A DNA stretch of 64,000 nucleotides from Marinilabilia salmonicolor (GCF_003003035.1 NZ_PVTS01000009.1:62001-126000); one strand, 5' to 3'. Numbered from the stretch's first letter, positions 1 to 8,911 are shown. Numbers and translations are program-made. Notes: generated by a model not told the origin, from the sequence alone.

Positions 1-365
1 TTACCGTCGTTGAACCGGACGTTGGGAAGTGCATCAACCGGGAAATCAGTGATTTTTTGTTTGGTTCCGTCCTCATTTAATCCAAAAATCCCGGTTTCCT
101 GGGCTGCAACAGCAAAATAATCTCCCGTTGCAGGAACCACTGTGCCAACCATACTTTCAAGAGAGATGTCGTGGAGCATTCCTTCGCCCGGTTTGTACAT
201 ATATACTTTGCCACCGGTAATGTCCACCCAAAGCAGGGCCTCTTTTTCGGGATGCCAGATGGCTCCTTCGCCCAACCTGGCAGCCGGTGTGTTGTCAACA
301 GGTTTTATGCCCGAAGAGCAGGAGGTTATCAGGATCAGTGCTGAAAGGAATAATAGGTTTTTCAT
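1..365 (-). CDS. SMP-30/gluconolactonase-like lipoprotein, 3' end cut by window edge
   Basis: The first 121 codons are present, starting at the ATG whose complement is 363-365. The N-terminus is a lipoprotein signal ending ITSC (Cys16). It is followed by LGEGAIWHPEKEALLWVDI, the typical opening of SMP-30/gluconolactonase/LRE six-bladed propellers; its Glu is a family metal ligand. The last residues visible, NVRFNDG, match the second conserved metal-binding segment. The expected role is hydrolysis of sugar lactones outside the inner membrane. The C-terminal half lies outside the window, so completeness cannot be judged. Family call is confident; substrate is unknown. Confidence 0.85.
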   Translation of the reverse strand, partial: MKNLLFLSALILITSCSSGIKPVDNTPAARLGEGAIWHPEKEALLWVDITGGKVYMYKPGEGMLHDISLESMVGTVVPATGDYFAVAAQETGIFGLNEDGTKQKITDFPVDALPNVRFNDG

Positions 366-544
366 GTTTTTTGTTTTTTATGATGTGTGAGACGATAAAA
401 GTAATCATTTTCTAAGTCGATCAGGAAGAGGTTGTTTCTGATTTTTCCTTTCGGCTGTTTTTTCACGCTCTACATCCTTTATTTGGTTTCATTCTCAATA
501 TTTCCATGATTATTTTCGTCATCCAAAATCAAAAGACAAATAAT

Positions 545-1123
545 ATGGACAAATCATTAAAAGGAACAGAAACAGAGCAAAATTTGTTGAAAGCTTTTGC
601 AGGTGAGTCTCAGGCACGTAGTCGCTACACTATGTTTGCCAGTCAGGCACGCAAAGAAGGATATCGTCAGATTGAAGCCATTTTTTTGGAAACTGCAGAA
701 CAGGAATTGCAGCATGCCAAGCGATTTTTTGATTTTCTGGAAGGTGGTGATGTGGAAATTACTGCTACTTATCCTGCGGGGAAAGTCGGAACCACAGCAG
801 AGAACCTTGAGGCTGCTGCAATGGGCGAGAATGAAGAGTGGGAAGAGTTGTACCCCAAGTTTGCAGAGGTTGCTGCTGCTGAGGGCTTTCAGAAAGTGGC
901 CAATGCCTTTAAAAACATTGCCAAGGTAGAGAAGGAGCACGAAGCACGCTACCGCAAACTGAAGGCCAATGTGGATGAGGGAAAAGTATTTGAGCGTGAA
1001 GAGAAAGTACGCTGGAGATGCCGCAAATGTGGCTTTGTTCATGAAGCGAACAAAGCGCCTAAGGCTTGTCCCGCCTGTAACCATCCGCAGGAACATTTTG
1101 AGATTGAGCCTGATAATTACTAG
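545..1123 (+). CDS. rbr: Rubrerythrin
   Basis: A 192-residue protein of normal rubrerythrin length. The ferritin-like domain carries the diiron ligand segments GESQARSRY (Glu20), LETAEQELQHAKR and EKEHEARY. The C-terminal rubredoxin domain has CRKCG and CPAC (residues about 159-177), binding one iron with four Cys. It reduces hydrogen peroxide in the cytoplasm with electrons from rubredoxin or NADH oxidoreductases, as in other anaerobic or microaerophilic Bacteroidota. An in-frame upstream ATG at 506 would add 13 residues unlike the family, so the ATG at 545 (MDKSLKGT) is preferred. The gene stands alone, with a bidirectional terminator at 1342-1378. Confidence 0.96.
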   Translation: MDKSLKGTETEQNLLKAFAGESQARSRYTMFASQARKEGYRQIEAIFLETAEQELQHAKRFFDFLEGGDVEITATYPAGKVGTTAENLEAAAMGENEEWEELYPKFAEVAAAEGFQKVANAFKNIAKVEKEHEARYRKLKANVDEGKVFEREEKVRWRCRKCGFVHEANKAPKACPACNHPQEHFEIEPDNY

Positions 1124-1138
1124 AGGGATCGTTGTTTA

Positions 1139-1262
1139 GTGTCTGTCCATAAAGTCCCGTTTACTGCGTTACGCCATTAGAGGAAATTGCTCATTTACTC
1201 AAGGAAACTCCGCATTTCCACTAATTGCAAGCCTTGCAAACGAAACCTTCTGAACAGATACA
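1139..1262. repeat. Repeat family A, copy 1 (reverse orientation, degenerate)
   Basis: It starts GTGTCTGTCCATAAAG and ends near CTGAACAGATAC, which is an imperfect inverted copy of the start. Read on the minus strand, CGTAACGCAGTAAAC followed by ACTTTATGGACAGACAC matches the right end of the copies at 6801, 8821 and 16855. It carries no coding capacity. Confidence 0.55.
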
Positions 1263-1341
1263 GCGAAGTTGAGAAACTTTACTTGGTTAATACTCAGACT
1301 CTATTTAGTCTTCAGGCAGAAGGCAGAAGAGAATTTTTTAT

Positions 1342-1378
1342 ACAGAGGGTTTCACTTGTTTAATGTGAAACCCTCTGT
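1342..1378. terminator. Bidirectional terminator between rubrerythrin and acetyltransferase
   Basis: A perfect 14-bp stem ACAGAGGGTTTCAC / GTGAAACCCTCTGT with a 9-nt loop. A T-rich run follows on the plus strand (TTCTTTTTTT) and another on the minus strand (complement of GAATTTTTTAT). It sits between two convergent genes, so it can end both transcripts. Confidence 0.85.
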
Positions 1379-1385
1379 TCTTTTT

Positions 1386-1940
1386 TTACTGATTCAATTT
1401 TTTAATGACTCTGGCCGGGTTACCAACAGCCAGGGCATCTGCAGGAATGTCTTTGGTGACAACAGCCCCGGCACCAATCACAGCTCTGTCGCCTATGGTT
1501 ACTCCCGGACAAATGGTGGCATGACCACCAATCCAGCACTCTTCTCCAATGGTAACAGGACGACAGTTTTCCCATTTCCTGCGATCCTCAATGTTCACCG
1601 GATGTTCGGCTGTGTAAATGTGGACTCCCGGTGCAATGAGGGTTTTGCGGCCAATGGTAACCCTTGCTCCATCCAGAATGACAGCTCCGAAGTTGATGAA
1701 AACTCCATCCCCTGCATAGATATTCTCTCCATAATCACAATAGAAAGGTGGTTCCAAATGAATGTTGGAGGCTGAGTTGGGACACAACTCTTTCATTGTA
1801 TCTTTAAAGTGGTCGGTATAATATTCGGTTACATTGAGCTTATGTAGTATGCGTTTTACCCTTGTGCGTATGGCAATCATCTCTTCGCAATGAGCATCAT
1901 AAGGCTCTCCTGCCAGCATTTTTTCTTTTTCTGTTTTCAT
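1386..1940 (-). CDS. maa: Maltose/galactoside O-acetyltransferase-type sugar acetyltransferase
   Basis: A 184-residue left-handed beta-helix acetyltransferase of the Maa/LacA/NodL family. The N-terminal mac domain begins EKEKMLAGEPYDAHCEEM. From about residue 60 hexapeptide repeats follow, including the family stretch APGVHIYTAEHPVN, in which the His is the catalytic base, then WIGGHATICPGVTIGD and AVVTKDIPADALAVGNPAR. It transfers acetyl from acetyl-CoA to a sugar hydroxyl in the cytoplasm. Length and motifs are complete. The exact acceptor sugar cannot be read from sequence, so the symbol is a family label. It is monocistronic and convergent with rubrerythrin. Confidence 0.92.
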   Translation of the reverse strand: MKTEKEKMLAGEPYDAHCEEMIAIRTRVKRILHKLNVTEYYTDHFKDTMKELCPNSASNIHLEPPFYCDYGENIYAGDGVFINFGAVILDGARVTIGRKTLIAPGVHIYTAEHPVNIEDRRKWENCRPVTIGEECWIGGHATICPGVTIGDRAVIGAGAVVTKDIPADALAVGNPARVIKKLNQ

Positions 1941-2072
1941 TCGTTTAAAATTTTGTAATCACCTGATAAAAAACTAATTAAAAATTTGGGAACGAATGGA
2001 ACCGCTTCGCTCTCGCATAATATTTTTTAAACATATTCTATTGTGATATTTATGCTTAAAAAATATCATCCT

Positions 2073-2182
2073 CGTTTCATCAGTATAAAATTAATTTTTC
2101 AAGGTCGGATGGAACTCGCATGCAAGAACTTATACATATTCTCTTGTGGCAATCGTTGCCATGCTCGTTTCATTCGTTTATA
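2073..2182 (+). repeat. Repeat family B, copy 1 (93-bp period)
   Basis: It begins CGTTTCATCAGTATAAA at 2073. The opening word returns as CGTTTCATTCGTTTATA at 2166, exactly 93 bp later. Between them lie GGTCGGATGGAACTCGCATG and a small hairpin GGCAA-TCG-TTGCC. Matching units with the same 93-bp period occur at 26563 and, inverted, at 28141. It abuts the 3' end of the SDR gene. Confidence 0.8.
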
Positions 2183-2186
2183 TTTT

Positions 2187-2987
2187 TTACTTTAATAGCG
2201 CATCTTCCTTGGGAGGTAAAAAGCCATTTTCTTCGGTTACTCCGCCAGCTAACGGAATTACTGCTCCTGAGATCCAGGAGGCTTCATCAGATAGCAGGAA
2301 ATTCACCATGTTGGCAATGTCTTCGGGTTCTCCTACTTTTTTTAGCGGGTGACGTACCCTTGCACCCTCTACCATTTTATTGTAATCTTCCTGATTGGAA
2401 AAAATGTTGTTGTCGAAATGGAGATGGGTCTTTACCAGTCCCGGATTTATAGAATTTACACGTATGTTGTAGGGGCCAAGGTCAGCAACCAAAAAGCGCG
2501 TCAGCATATCCAGTCCTGCCTTGGAAACTGAATAGCCAATGCTGGTTCCGGGTCTTAAACCTGCAATGGACGAAATGTTGATAATGGATGCTCCATTGGC
2601 TTTTTTCATCAGCGGCAGGAGCGTTTTTGTTACCAGAAACGGGCCGGTAAGATTGATATCCAGCATTTTTTGCCATTCATCGGCTTTCAGACTTTCTAAA
2701 GTGCCAATAGTGATGACGCCTGCACTGTTGACCAGTCCGTGCAGTACCCCGTAATTCTCTTTGATGTAAGAGCATAGTTGATTTATACTATCCTGACTGG
2801 AAACATCTCCTATTATGAAATCCACTTTGTTTTTTAGGTTGGGCTTCTCTTTAAGCGCACGCTCAATCTTTTCCTTATTTCGGCTTAAAGAAATGACCTG
2901 GTAATTTTGTCCCGCCAATTTTTCTGCAATGCTGAGTCCTATTCCGGAGCTTCCGCCGGTTATGAGAATTACTTTTTTGCTATCCAT
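2187..2987 (-). CDS. Short-chain dehydrogenase/reductase
   Basis: A 266-residue classical SDR. Visible features are the cofactor loop TGGSSGIG (residues 10-17), NSAG (87-90), the structural Asn in DINLTG (112), and the catalytic Ser140-Tyr152-Lys156 in the stretch IINISS through YSVSK. The C-terminal SGAVIPLAGG is the usual substrate-side end. The Ser-Arg after the second beta strand (SLSRNKEK) suggests NADP(H) preference. It oxidises or reduces an alcohol/carbonyl substrate in the cytoplasm; the substrate cannot be inferred. No operon partner is present; a family B repeat lies directly downstream. Confidence 0.92.
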   Translation of the reverse strand: MDSKKVILITGGSSGIGLSIAEKLAGQNYQVISLSRNKEKIERALKEKPNLKNKVDFIIGDVSSQDSINQLCSYIKENYGVLHGLVNSAGVITIGTLESLKADEWQKMLDINLTGPFLVTKTLLPLMKKANGASIINISSIAGLRPGTSIGYSVSKAGLDMLTRFLVADLGPYNIRVNSINPGLVKTHLHFDNNIFSNQEDYNKMVEGARVRHPLKKVGEPEDIANMVNFLLSDEASWISGAVIPLAGGVTEENGFLPPKEDALLK

Positions 2988-3107
2988 AATCTTGCTTTTT
3001 TACGAATATAACAAACATAAAGTGGAACTGGAATATTTTGTCTGTGAAGTCATGATTGGTTCATTTATTGCAACCATGGGCCGGATGTAGCTTTGTCTAT
3101 AGTGTTT

Positions 3108-3728
3108 TTATTCAACTTTAAAATAATATTCGCCTTCAGATTCATCAAAAAATCTCCATGAAATGTCACCACATGAATTAAACCCTAGTAGATAAGGACT
3201 GTTCTGGATTGGATAGTTTTTGATAATATTTTTATGTCTATTTGCATTTTGAATTATTGCATTTCTCCAGCTAAGGGCATAATCTCCGATTAGCAGAGGT
3301 TCTAATCCAATCCTATATGTGTAAAGTAATTTATCTTTTTCTAATGCTGGCGACATATATAAGTCTGCATTTTTACAACGACCCAATGAATAGTCTCCTT
3401 TGTCTAATATTAACTTGAATTTATTCATTGCGTCTATGCAGTTTGAAGTTCCCTCAGGTTCAATCATTTTATAGATTGAAAAATAATCACCATTGGGAGA
3501 CTCCAGGAATACAGAATCATTCAATGATAAATTATATACTTGTGAAGAAATAATTCCTTCTATCCAAATGGTATCATTTAATGAGAAAGATGATGCAGGT
3601 GATATATTTACTTTATAATCATTATACTTTAAAATTTCCTGGTTTTCATCCTCGCATTGAAATGCCATTAAAAATGTCGAAATAATCAATAGCTTCCATA
3701 ATCTTTTGATAAGAATTCTTTGTTTCAT
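3108..3728 (-). CDS. Hypothetical lipoprotein-like protein, unknown function
   Basis: A 206-residue protein that I do not recognise. It opens with a basic stretch and a hydrophobic segment, then MAFQC (Cys25), a weak lipobox, followed by an acidic EDENQE spacer typical of surface-directed Bacteroidota lipoproteins. The rest is rich in aromatic and beta-strand-like segments, with four further Cys (SNCID, GRCKN, NSCGD and the lipobox region). The coding DNA is visibly more AT-rich than neighbouring genes, hinting at later acquisition. A family C repeat lies upstream of its start. No operon partner. Confidence 0.7.
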   Translation of the reverse strand: MKQRILIKRLWKLLIISTFLMAFQCEDENQEILKYNDYKVNISPASSFSLNDTIWIEGIISSQVYNLSLNDSVFLESPNGDYFSIYKMIEPEGTSNCIDAMNKFKLILDKGDYSLGRCKNADLYMSPALEKDKLLYTYRIGLEPLLIGDYALSWRNAIIQNANRHKNIIKNYPIQNSPYLLGFNSCGDISWRFFDESEGEYYFKVE

Positions 3729-3774
3729 GGGTTAGTTCGTTTAAATCGGGTTTTTAATGTTTTACAATTCAATT

Positions 3775-3826
3775 CATTGGTGTCCGGTTAATAGATGGAC
3801 ATTGCTTCACTACGTTCGCAATGACG
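3775..3826 (-). repeat. Repeat family C, copy 1 (inverted)
   Basis: Read on the minus strand it runs CATTGCGAACGTAGTGAAGC, then an AT-rich gap, then AACCGGACACCAATG. The same two blocks and order occur at 20499, 28092 and 46103. ATTGC/GCAAT inside the first block can pair as a small hairpin. Confidence 0.8.
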
Positions 3827-3854
3827 GGCCTTTGCCGAGCTTACTAAAAAACTT

Positions 3855-5300
3855 TTACGTGTTATTCCTGTCCTTAAATCTTCTGATTTTAATTTTCAAA
3901 ACAGCAAAAAGTATGCTCATCAAAGGACTGATAATATTAAAAAAAGCATACGGAAGGTAATCAAATGTGGCAACTCCCAAAATTCGGGATTGGGTCGCCC
4001 CACAGGTATTCCAGGGAATCAGAACGGAGGTCATGGTGCCTGAATCTTCCAGTGTGCGGCTCAAAACCTCGGGCTTCAATCCTTTTTCTTCATAAGCTTT
4101 TTTAAACATGCGTCCGGGAACTACAATGGAAATGTATTGGTCAGATGCAGTGGTATTGAAAAAGATGCAGGTTCCAACAGTGGATGTCACCAATGCCCCT
4201 GTTGATTTGGCCATCTTCATTATCGGTCGGGTAATTCGGGTAAGGAGGCCTCCGGCCTCCATTACTCCGCCAAATACCATGGCAGAGAGAATCAGCCAGA
4301 TGGTGTCGAGCATCCCGCGCATCCCGGAAGTGCTTAAAAGAGCGTTGACTGTTGAGTTTGTTGTAGTCAGTTGCACATCACCAAACATCGCTTGCATCAC
4401 AGCAATGTAGGAGGCTTTCACAAGACTTATTCCCTGACCGGCCACTTCCTGAATCGTTTCAGGCTGAAAGATAATGGCAAACAGACCGCCAAGCAATGAT
4501 CCGATCATGAGGGCGGGGAGAGGGGGCATTTTCAGGATGATGATGGTCAGTAAAATTGCCGGAACCAGAAAAAGCCATGGAGAAATGTTAAAGGATTCCT
4601 CGATGGCTGCTTTTACCGTTTCTGTACTTGTAATGCTGGTTCCGAAATCGTAATTAATACCGATGATTGCAAAGATAATCAGAGTGATCGTCATGCTGGG
4701 TACCGTGGTGTAAAACATGTATCGAATGTGTGTGAAGAGGTCGGTACCGGCCATTGCGGGTGCCAGGTTGGTAGTATCGCTTAGCGGCGATATTTTATCA
4801 CCGAAATAGGCCCCGGAGATTATTGCTCCGGCAGTAATGGCGTCATTCACGCCGATGGCTTTGCCGATGCCTAACAATGCAATTCCGATGGTGGCAATGG
4901 TGGACCACGAACTTCCTGTTGCTACCGACACTATTGCGCAAACGATTACTGCAGTAATCAGGAATACATGAGGATTTATGATATCCATGCCGTAATAGAT
5001 CATTGCCGGTACCACTCCGCTGATCATCCATGTGCCGGCCAGGGAGCCTATCAGCAAAAGAATCAGCATGGATGGCATGGCGGAGCCGATGGTTTTCACG
5101 ATGTGATCTTTGGTATTTGCCCAGCTTTGCCCGTTTCGCGATACAATAATTCCGCCCAGTGATGCTGCCAACAATAATGCAATTTGGTTGGCACCTCCCA
5201 GAGTGTCGTCAAACAGAAAAACATTGGCAGTAAGTAACCCTATCAGGAACAGGATGGGAAGAAGTGCTTCAAATAGTGAGGTGTTTTTATTCTCAGGCAT
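3855..5300 (-). CDS. nhaC: NhaC-type Na+/H+ antiporter
   Basis: A 481-residue polytopic inner-membrane protein with about 11-12 hydrophobic segments. It shows NhaC-family features such as ATGSSWSTIATIGIALLGIGKA, split here as ATGSSWSTI and GIALLGIG, then ISGAYFGDKISPLSDTTNLA and the late MTSVLIPWNTCGA. It exchanges cytoplasmic Na+ for protons. An in-frame start at 5357 would overlap the upstream gene by over 50 bases and add an unlikely N-terminus, so ATG at 5300 (MPENKNTS) is chosen. It starts one base after the stop of the OprB-like porin gene, so the two are surely cotranscribed. Confidence 0.92.
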   Translation of the reverse strand: MPENKNTSLFEALLPILFLIGLLTANVFLFDDTLGGANQIALLLAASLGGIIVSRNGQSWANTKDHIVKTIGSAMPSMLILLLIGSLAGTWMISGVVPAMIYYGMDIINPHVFLITAVIVCAIVSVATGSSWSTIATIGIALLGIGKAIGVNDAITAGAIISGAYFGDKISPLSDTTNLAPAMAGTDLFTHIRYMFYTTVPSMTITLIIFAIIGINYDFGTSITSTETVKAAIEESFNISPWLFLVPAILLTIIILKMPPLPALMIGSLLGGLFAIIFQPETIQEVAGQGISLVKASYIAVMQAMFGDVQLTTTNSTVNALLSTSGMRGMLDTIWLILSAMVFGGVMEAGGLLTRITRPIMKMAKSTGALVTSTVGTCIFFNTTASDQYISIVVPGRMFKKAYEEKGLKPEVLSRTLEDSGTMTSVLIPWNTCGATQSRILGVATFDYLPYAFFNIISPLMSILFAVLKIKIRRFKDRNNT

Positions 5301-5301
5301 G

Positions 5302-6609
5302 TTAAAAATTAAAGTGCGTTCTGACAGCAAATATAAGCACATCTTCCTCAATTCCATTGGCGTTTCGAATCCCCTGAACGTGAGGTGAGATGTGAATCCA
5401 CTGATTTACCTGTCTTCTGAAATACAATTCTGCGACTTGCTCTTTTGCTATCTGATCATTATAGGGGAAGTTTTCGCCATAAGCCAGTCCTATTGCCAGG
5501 GTCTGGTTTGCAATGGTTTTAACAAATCGGGTTCCTGCACTCCAGGCTTGCTTAACTCCCCACAGCTGTGCCACATTGTCTTCATTTTGCCCATAGCGAC
5601 CAAAAATGTGGTAGTCGTTGAACATGATTTTATCAAAGCTGACGCCCCATCCGCATCCGTGATTGGCCAGTGGGTGTTGGTAGCCGTATATGCGAAGGTT
5701 AGATTTGAAGCCGGTGCCGGGTAATACAGTCCATCCCAGACTGCCGATTCGGTAGATGTCATGAAATATTTCATCACCTGAATTATCTGAACTCGAAACC
5801 CCAAACTGAAAGTGGTATTTGTTCAGCAAAGTGGTTCTTAATCTTACTCCGGGACTGTTTGCAGGTACGGCAAAGGCTGCACTGTTGATAAATGAGCCGC
5901 TGATGAATTGCATTGTTTCATCGTTGGCCGATGAGTTGTTGTCAAAATAGTTGGTCAAATCGATCTTTCCTGCAGTTATGGTAATAGCTTTGTTCAGCAT
6001 GGTAAATTCAGTCCACGCTTCCAGTATGGTAAGTCTGTCGGTACCATCAGAAGACTGTGTAGAGCCTGCATCGCCATTGGCTCCGGCAAGGTTTGGGTAG
6101 TATTGGTCGGGCCCGTTGCCGCCGATTGCTTCCAGATCGAAAAAAAGCAGGGAGTTGGGACTAAAAGCAGTATGTGCATAAATGTCAAATGATCCGGTAA
6201 AGGTATTGTGATAATTTCTTCGGTTCCGGGAATTTTGATATATGGAGGTTGCACCTCCGTTAAATTGCAACCTCCCCGGCTGTTTCGTTATTGCCTGCAG
6301 AAGCGCGTCCACTCTTCCACGTCTGGAACGTGACTGAAAATCTTCATCTATTGTTTCATTGGGATCAAAAATGCTGATCAACTGATTCATCTCGGAGTGA
6401 CTGGAGTCCACAGCCTGACGCAATGCATCTATGTCACGCTTCATTTGTCGGAGAGCTTGTCTTAATGAGTCAAACTCTGCTTCTGTTTGGGTGTGTCTTA
6501 CAGAATCCGGTTCAATTCTTGTCTGGCTTTTTATTTGTACTGAAATCAGCAGCAGCATCAGCAGAGAAACAATCTGTCTGATCTGGGAAGAGATCGTTGC
6601 AGGAGTCAT
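5302..6609 (-). CDS. OprB-like carbohydrate-selective porin
   Basis: A 435-residue outer-membrane protein. A signal peptide (LLMLLLISVQIKSQ) is followed by a short coiled-coil region rich in LRQ/MKRDIDALR (residues about 45-75). A beta-barrel with repeated amphipathic strands then ends in the aromatic C-terminus FAVRTHFNF, typical of barrel insertion. GKIDLTNYFDNN, ANSPGVRL and the late WGVKQAWSAGTRF resemble OprB-family porins. It probably lets small solutes across the outer membrane. It is the first gene of an operon with nhaC, which suggests linked ion or solute handling. The family call is moderate because barrels diverge quickly. Confidence 0.75.
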   Translation of the reverse strand: MTPATISSQIRQIVSLLMLLLISVQIKSQTRIEPDSVRHTQTEAEFDSLRQALRQMKRDIDALRQAVDSSHSEMNQLISIFDPNETIDEDFQSRSRRGRVDALLQAITKQPGRLQFNGGATSIYQNSRNRRNYHNTFTGSFDIYAHTAFSPNSLLFFDLEAIGGNGPDQYYPNLAGANGDAGSTQSSDGTDRLTILEAWTEFTMLNKAITITAGKIDLTNYFDNNSSANDETMQFISGSFINSAAFAVPANSPGVRLRTTLLNKYHFQFGVSSSDNSGDEIFHDIYRIGSLGWTVLPGTGFKSNLRIYGYQHPLANHGCGWGVSFDKIMFNDYHIFGRYGQNEDNVAQLWGVKQAWSAGTRFVKTIANQTLAIGLAYGENFPYNDQIAKEQVAELYFRRQVNQWIHISPHVQGIRNANGIEEDVLIFAVRTHFNF

Positions 6610-6800
6610 GCTTATTGTATTAGTATGGTTTGGTTAATCCGGATAAAGCCAAATGCCGGTTTCACTTGACAAATTGTTGCTTTTTTTACGTTTAGAACAA
6701 TTGTTCTCAACCGGTAGAAAACGTGAAAATAACTTCTTTGCCGGCAAAACACAACAATTTCCTTTTAAAGAAGCAGGTTTTTCGGGGCCATCCTTCCTCG

Positions 6801-6953
6801 GTGTCTGTCCATAGACTAAGCGTTTTTCTGGTGTTTGAACCAGAAAGTTCAAATTCAAGGCGTGTGAAACCCGAAAATACACAGTTTACTTTAGTAAATG
6901 AGTAATTTTCGGGCAAGCGTAACGCAGTAAATGGTACTTAATTGACAAACACT
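6801..6953 (+). repeat. Repeat family A, copy 2 (full length, MITE-like)
   Basis: About 153 bp. The left end is GTGTCTGTCCATAGACTAAG and the right end ACTTAATTGACAAACACTAC, imperfect inverted termini. The internal GAACCAGAAAGTTCAAATTC recurs almost unchanged in the copy at 16855, and AAGCGTAACGCAGTAAATGG recurs in the copies at 1139 and 8821. It encodes no protein. It lies in the 655-base gap between the porin gene and the TlpA gene; the rest of that gap shows no recognisable feature. Confidence 0.75.
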
Positions 6954-7264
6954 ACTTAAAAGTAACAATAAACTTCAGGTGTTGCTTTTCAGTAGATCAT
7001 TAGATTTTTAGAATTTAGAGGTTAGAGAAATCTTATAACATTGACCTTCTTAATTTTTTTTAAAACATTCATTGGAGTTTAAGGGTTTAATTTTCAGAAC
7101 TTTGAAAAGAGTTTGACGTGCTATTGGCTTTAATTTTTTTGATAAAGGCTGAAAGAGAAATCTCATAAAAACATGGAATCCTATAGGATTGGTTGAACCC
7201 GATTGCGTTGCTTGTTGTTTAAATTGTTAAAGTTTTTTCTCATTAATCGGGTAAAATACGCATC

Positions 7265-7744
7265 ATGAAAAGGGTCTTTTTTTTAATTCTTACGGCATTG
7301 GCTTTTGTTGTGCCGGTTGGTGGACAGTCAATTGAGGAAGTGAACTTCGAGGAGCTTTCTCCACTGCTTCGGCAAAACAACGATACCACGTATGTTGTTA
7401 ATTTCTGGGCTACATGGTGTAAACCATGTGTTGAGGAGATGCCTCATTTTCTGGAGCTGGCATCGGAATTGAAAGATGAAAAGGTAAAATTCATTTTTGT
7501 GAGTCTTGATTTTCCCACCCAAAAAGAGAGCCGGTTATTACCATTTATTGAGAAGTATGAAATGGATGAGCGGGTTATATTACTGAATGATCCCAATAGC
7601 AATGAATGGATTGAGAAAGTGAGTCCTGACTGGTCGGGAGCCATCCCTGCTACTTTGGTTTACAGAAAAGAGAGCAGCAGTTTTCACGAAAGTTCTCTTT
7701 CTAAAGAAGAATTACTAACCATTATAAAATCAATGACGTTATGA
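7265..7744 (+). CDS. TlpA-type thioredoxin-fold thiol:disulfide oxidoreductase
   Basis: A 159-residue exported thioredoxin-like protein. A signal peptide (residues 1-20) precedes the active site VNFWATWCKPCVEEMP, with Cys52 and Cys55, typical of TlpA/ResA proteins working in the periplasm. The cis-Pro equivalent is in SGAIPATLVY. It should reduce disulfides of other exported proteins. It overlaps the next gene by four bases (ATGA), so the two form a translationally coupled pair with a second thiol protein. Confidence 0.9.
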   Translation: MKRVFFLILTALAFVVPVGGQSIEEVNFEELSPLLRQNNDTTYVVNFWATWCKPCVEEMPHFLELASELKDEKVKFIFVSLDFPTQKESRLLPFIEKYEMDERVILLNDPNSNEWIEKVSPDWSGAIPATLVYRKESSSFHESSLSKEELLTIIKSMTL

Positions 7745-8337
7745 AGAAGCTGATGATGAGTCTGGCAGTGGTATTTTTTGCCGTTGCTGCCACAGGACAG
7801 GGATATGCTCCCGGTGATGAAGCAAGAGATTTTCGGTTGAAAAATGTGGACGATGGATTGGTGTCACTGGCCGACTACCCCGATGCCAAAGGTTTTATTG
7901 TGATTTTTACCACCAATCATTGCCCTTATGCCGTTGCCTACGAAGACAGAATTATTGCCCTGGATAAAAAGTTTAAAGAAATGGGGTATCCGGTAGTTGC
8001 CATAAATCCCAACGATCCGGAGGCCTATCCGGCCGACTCTTTTGAGAATATGAAAGTGAGGGCAGAGGAGAAGGGGTTTACCTTTCCATATTTGTTTGAT
8101 GAGACACAGGAAGTTGCCAAAACTTACGGAGCTACCCGTACGCCTCATGTTTATCTGGTAAACAAAGAAGCCGGTAAGTTGATTGTGAGATACATCGGGG
8201 CTATTGACGACAACTATCAGGATGCATCTGCGGTAAAAGAGAAATATGTAGCTGGAGCAATCGCCAGTCTGGAAGCCGGGGAACCGGTATATCCTAAGGA
8301 AACAAAGGCCATTGGGTGCAGCATCAAATGGAAGTAA
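7741..8337 (+). CDS. Exported peroxiredoxin-like thiol protein
   Basis: A 198-residue AhpC/TSA-fold protein with a signal peptide ending near AAATGQ. The peroxidatic-like site is TTNHCPYAVAYEDR (Cys61). This NHCPY...EDR form is typical of the peroxiredoxin-like subgroup rather than classical AhpC, which has P-x-x-x-T-x-x-C. A second Cys lies near the C-terminus (GCSIKWK). The likely role is reduction of peroxides or a thiol relay in the periplasm, using the TlpA-like partner encoded just upstream with a four-base overlap. The exact substrate is uncertain. Confidence 0.85.
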   Translation: MKKLMMSLAVVFFAVAATGQGYAPGDEARDFRLKNVDDGLVSLADYPDAKGFIVIFTTNHCPYAVAYEDRIIALDKKFKEMGYPVVAINPNDPEAYPADSFENMKVRAEEKGFTFPYLFDETQEVAKTYGATRTPHVYLVNKEAGKLIVRYIGAIDDNYQDASAVKEKYVAGAIASLEAGEPVYPKETKAIGCSIKWK

Positions 8338-8377
8338 CTTGATCGTATTCCAAAAAAATATATTGAAAGACCTTTCT

Positions 8378-8696
8378 GGCTTGATTGACACCGACCTTGG
8401 CAGGTGAGCCTAAAAACAAGGTTGTTTTATCGTAAAATCGTAGTTTTTAGTGCGAAAGCTGGCTAAGTCTTGAATTATTGCGTTTCGCGAGAACAATATC
8501 AAGCTTGCTTTAATATTGTCGAGTGTAGCAATAATCATGTTAATAAGTTCTTTGCCTACCTTCTTGTATCAAGACAAGAATTGGAGTGCAGCGGAAATCA
8601 TGAACGCCAAAAGATATTATATCGTGAACTAAAGTTGGGCTGGGTTTAAGGGATGAAATCCCTGTTGGAGAAATGTTTGGATTTAATTGATTTGTA
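8378..8696 (+). repeat. Repeat family D, copy 1
   Basis: A structured intergenic repeat that matches 52826-53172. Shared blocks include GTTGTTTTATCGTAAAATCG, GCGAAAGCTGGCT, GTCTTGAATTATTGCGTTT, AACAATATCAAGCTTGCTT, TCGAGTGTAGCAATAATCAT and GTTTAAGGGATGAAATCCCT. The centre folds on itself: ATTATTGC pairs with GCAATAAT, and inside it ACAATAT pairs with ATATTGT. GGGATGAAATCCC is a second small hairpin. No open reading frame is preserved between copies. Confidence 0.8.
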
Positions 8697-8717
8697 GCAT
8701 ATTATCGTTTTAAAAAG

Positions 8718-8755
8718 AAAAAGGGACTTTCCGACAATTCGGAAAGTCCCTTTTT
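8718..8755. terminator. Rho-independent terminator
   Basis: A perfect 15-bp stem AAAAAGGGACTTTCC / GGAAAGTCCCTTTTT with an 8-nt loop. The A/T tracts at the stem base allow use in both directions. It lies between the thiol-protein pair (plus strand) and the GH43 gene (minus strand), after family D copy 1. Confidence 0.85.
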
Positions 8756-8820
8756 GGGCTATGAAAAAAAGAGTTTTGTTGAATTCCTTTTTCAGAGGAT
8801 AATGGCATATAGATTAATTA

Positions 8821-8895
8821 GAGTCTGTCTTAATCGTAAATGAGTATTTTGGCGGCAAGCGTAACGACGCAAGTGGTACTTTATGGACACAAACT
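8821..8895 (+). repeat. Repeat family A, copy 3 (internally deleted)
   Basis: A 75-bp short version. It begins GAGTCTGTCTTAATCG and ends ACTTTATGGACACAAAC, keeping GGCAAGCGTAACGACGCAAG from the right half of the full-length copies. The middle of the element is missing. Confidence 0.65.
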
Positions 8896-8911
8896 AATTA
8901 ACCTTTAAGTC

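Noticed and set aside
557-1096. Long minus-strand ORF opposite rubrerythrin
   Set aside because: It is fully antisense to a gene with clear rubrerythrin motifs, and its translation resembles no family.
1269-1775. Plus-strand ORF opposite the acetyltransferase
   Set aside because: The minus-strand reading has intact hexapeptide repeats; the plus-strand one has none and runs through a terminator.
8338-8911. Possible CRISPR or tandem array
   Set aside because: Repeated words here belong to family D and A elements; there are no evenly spaced repeats with unique spacers.
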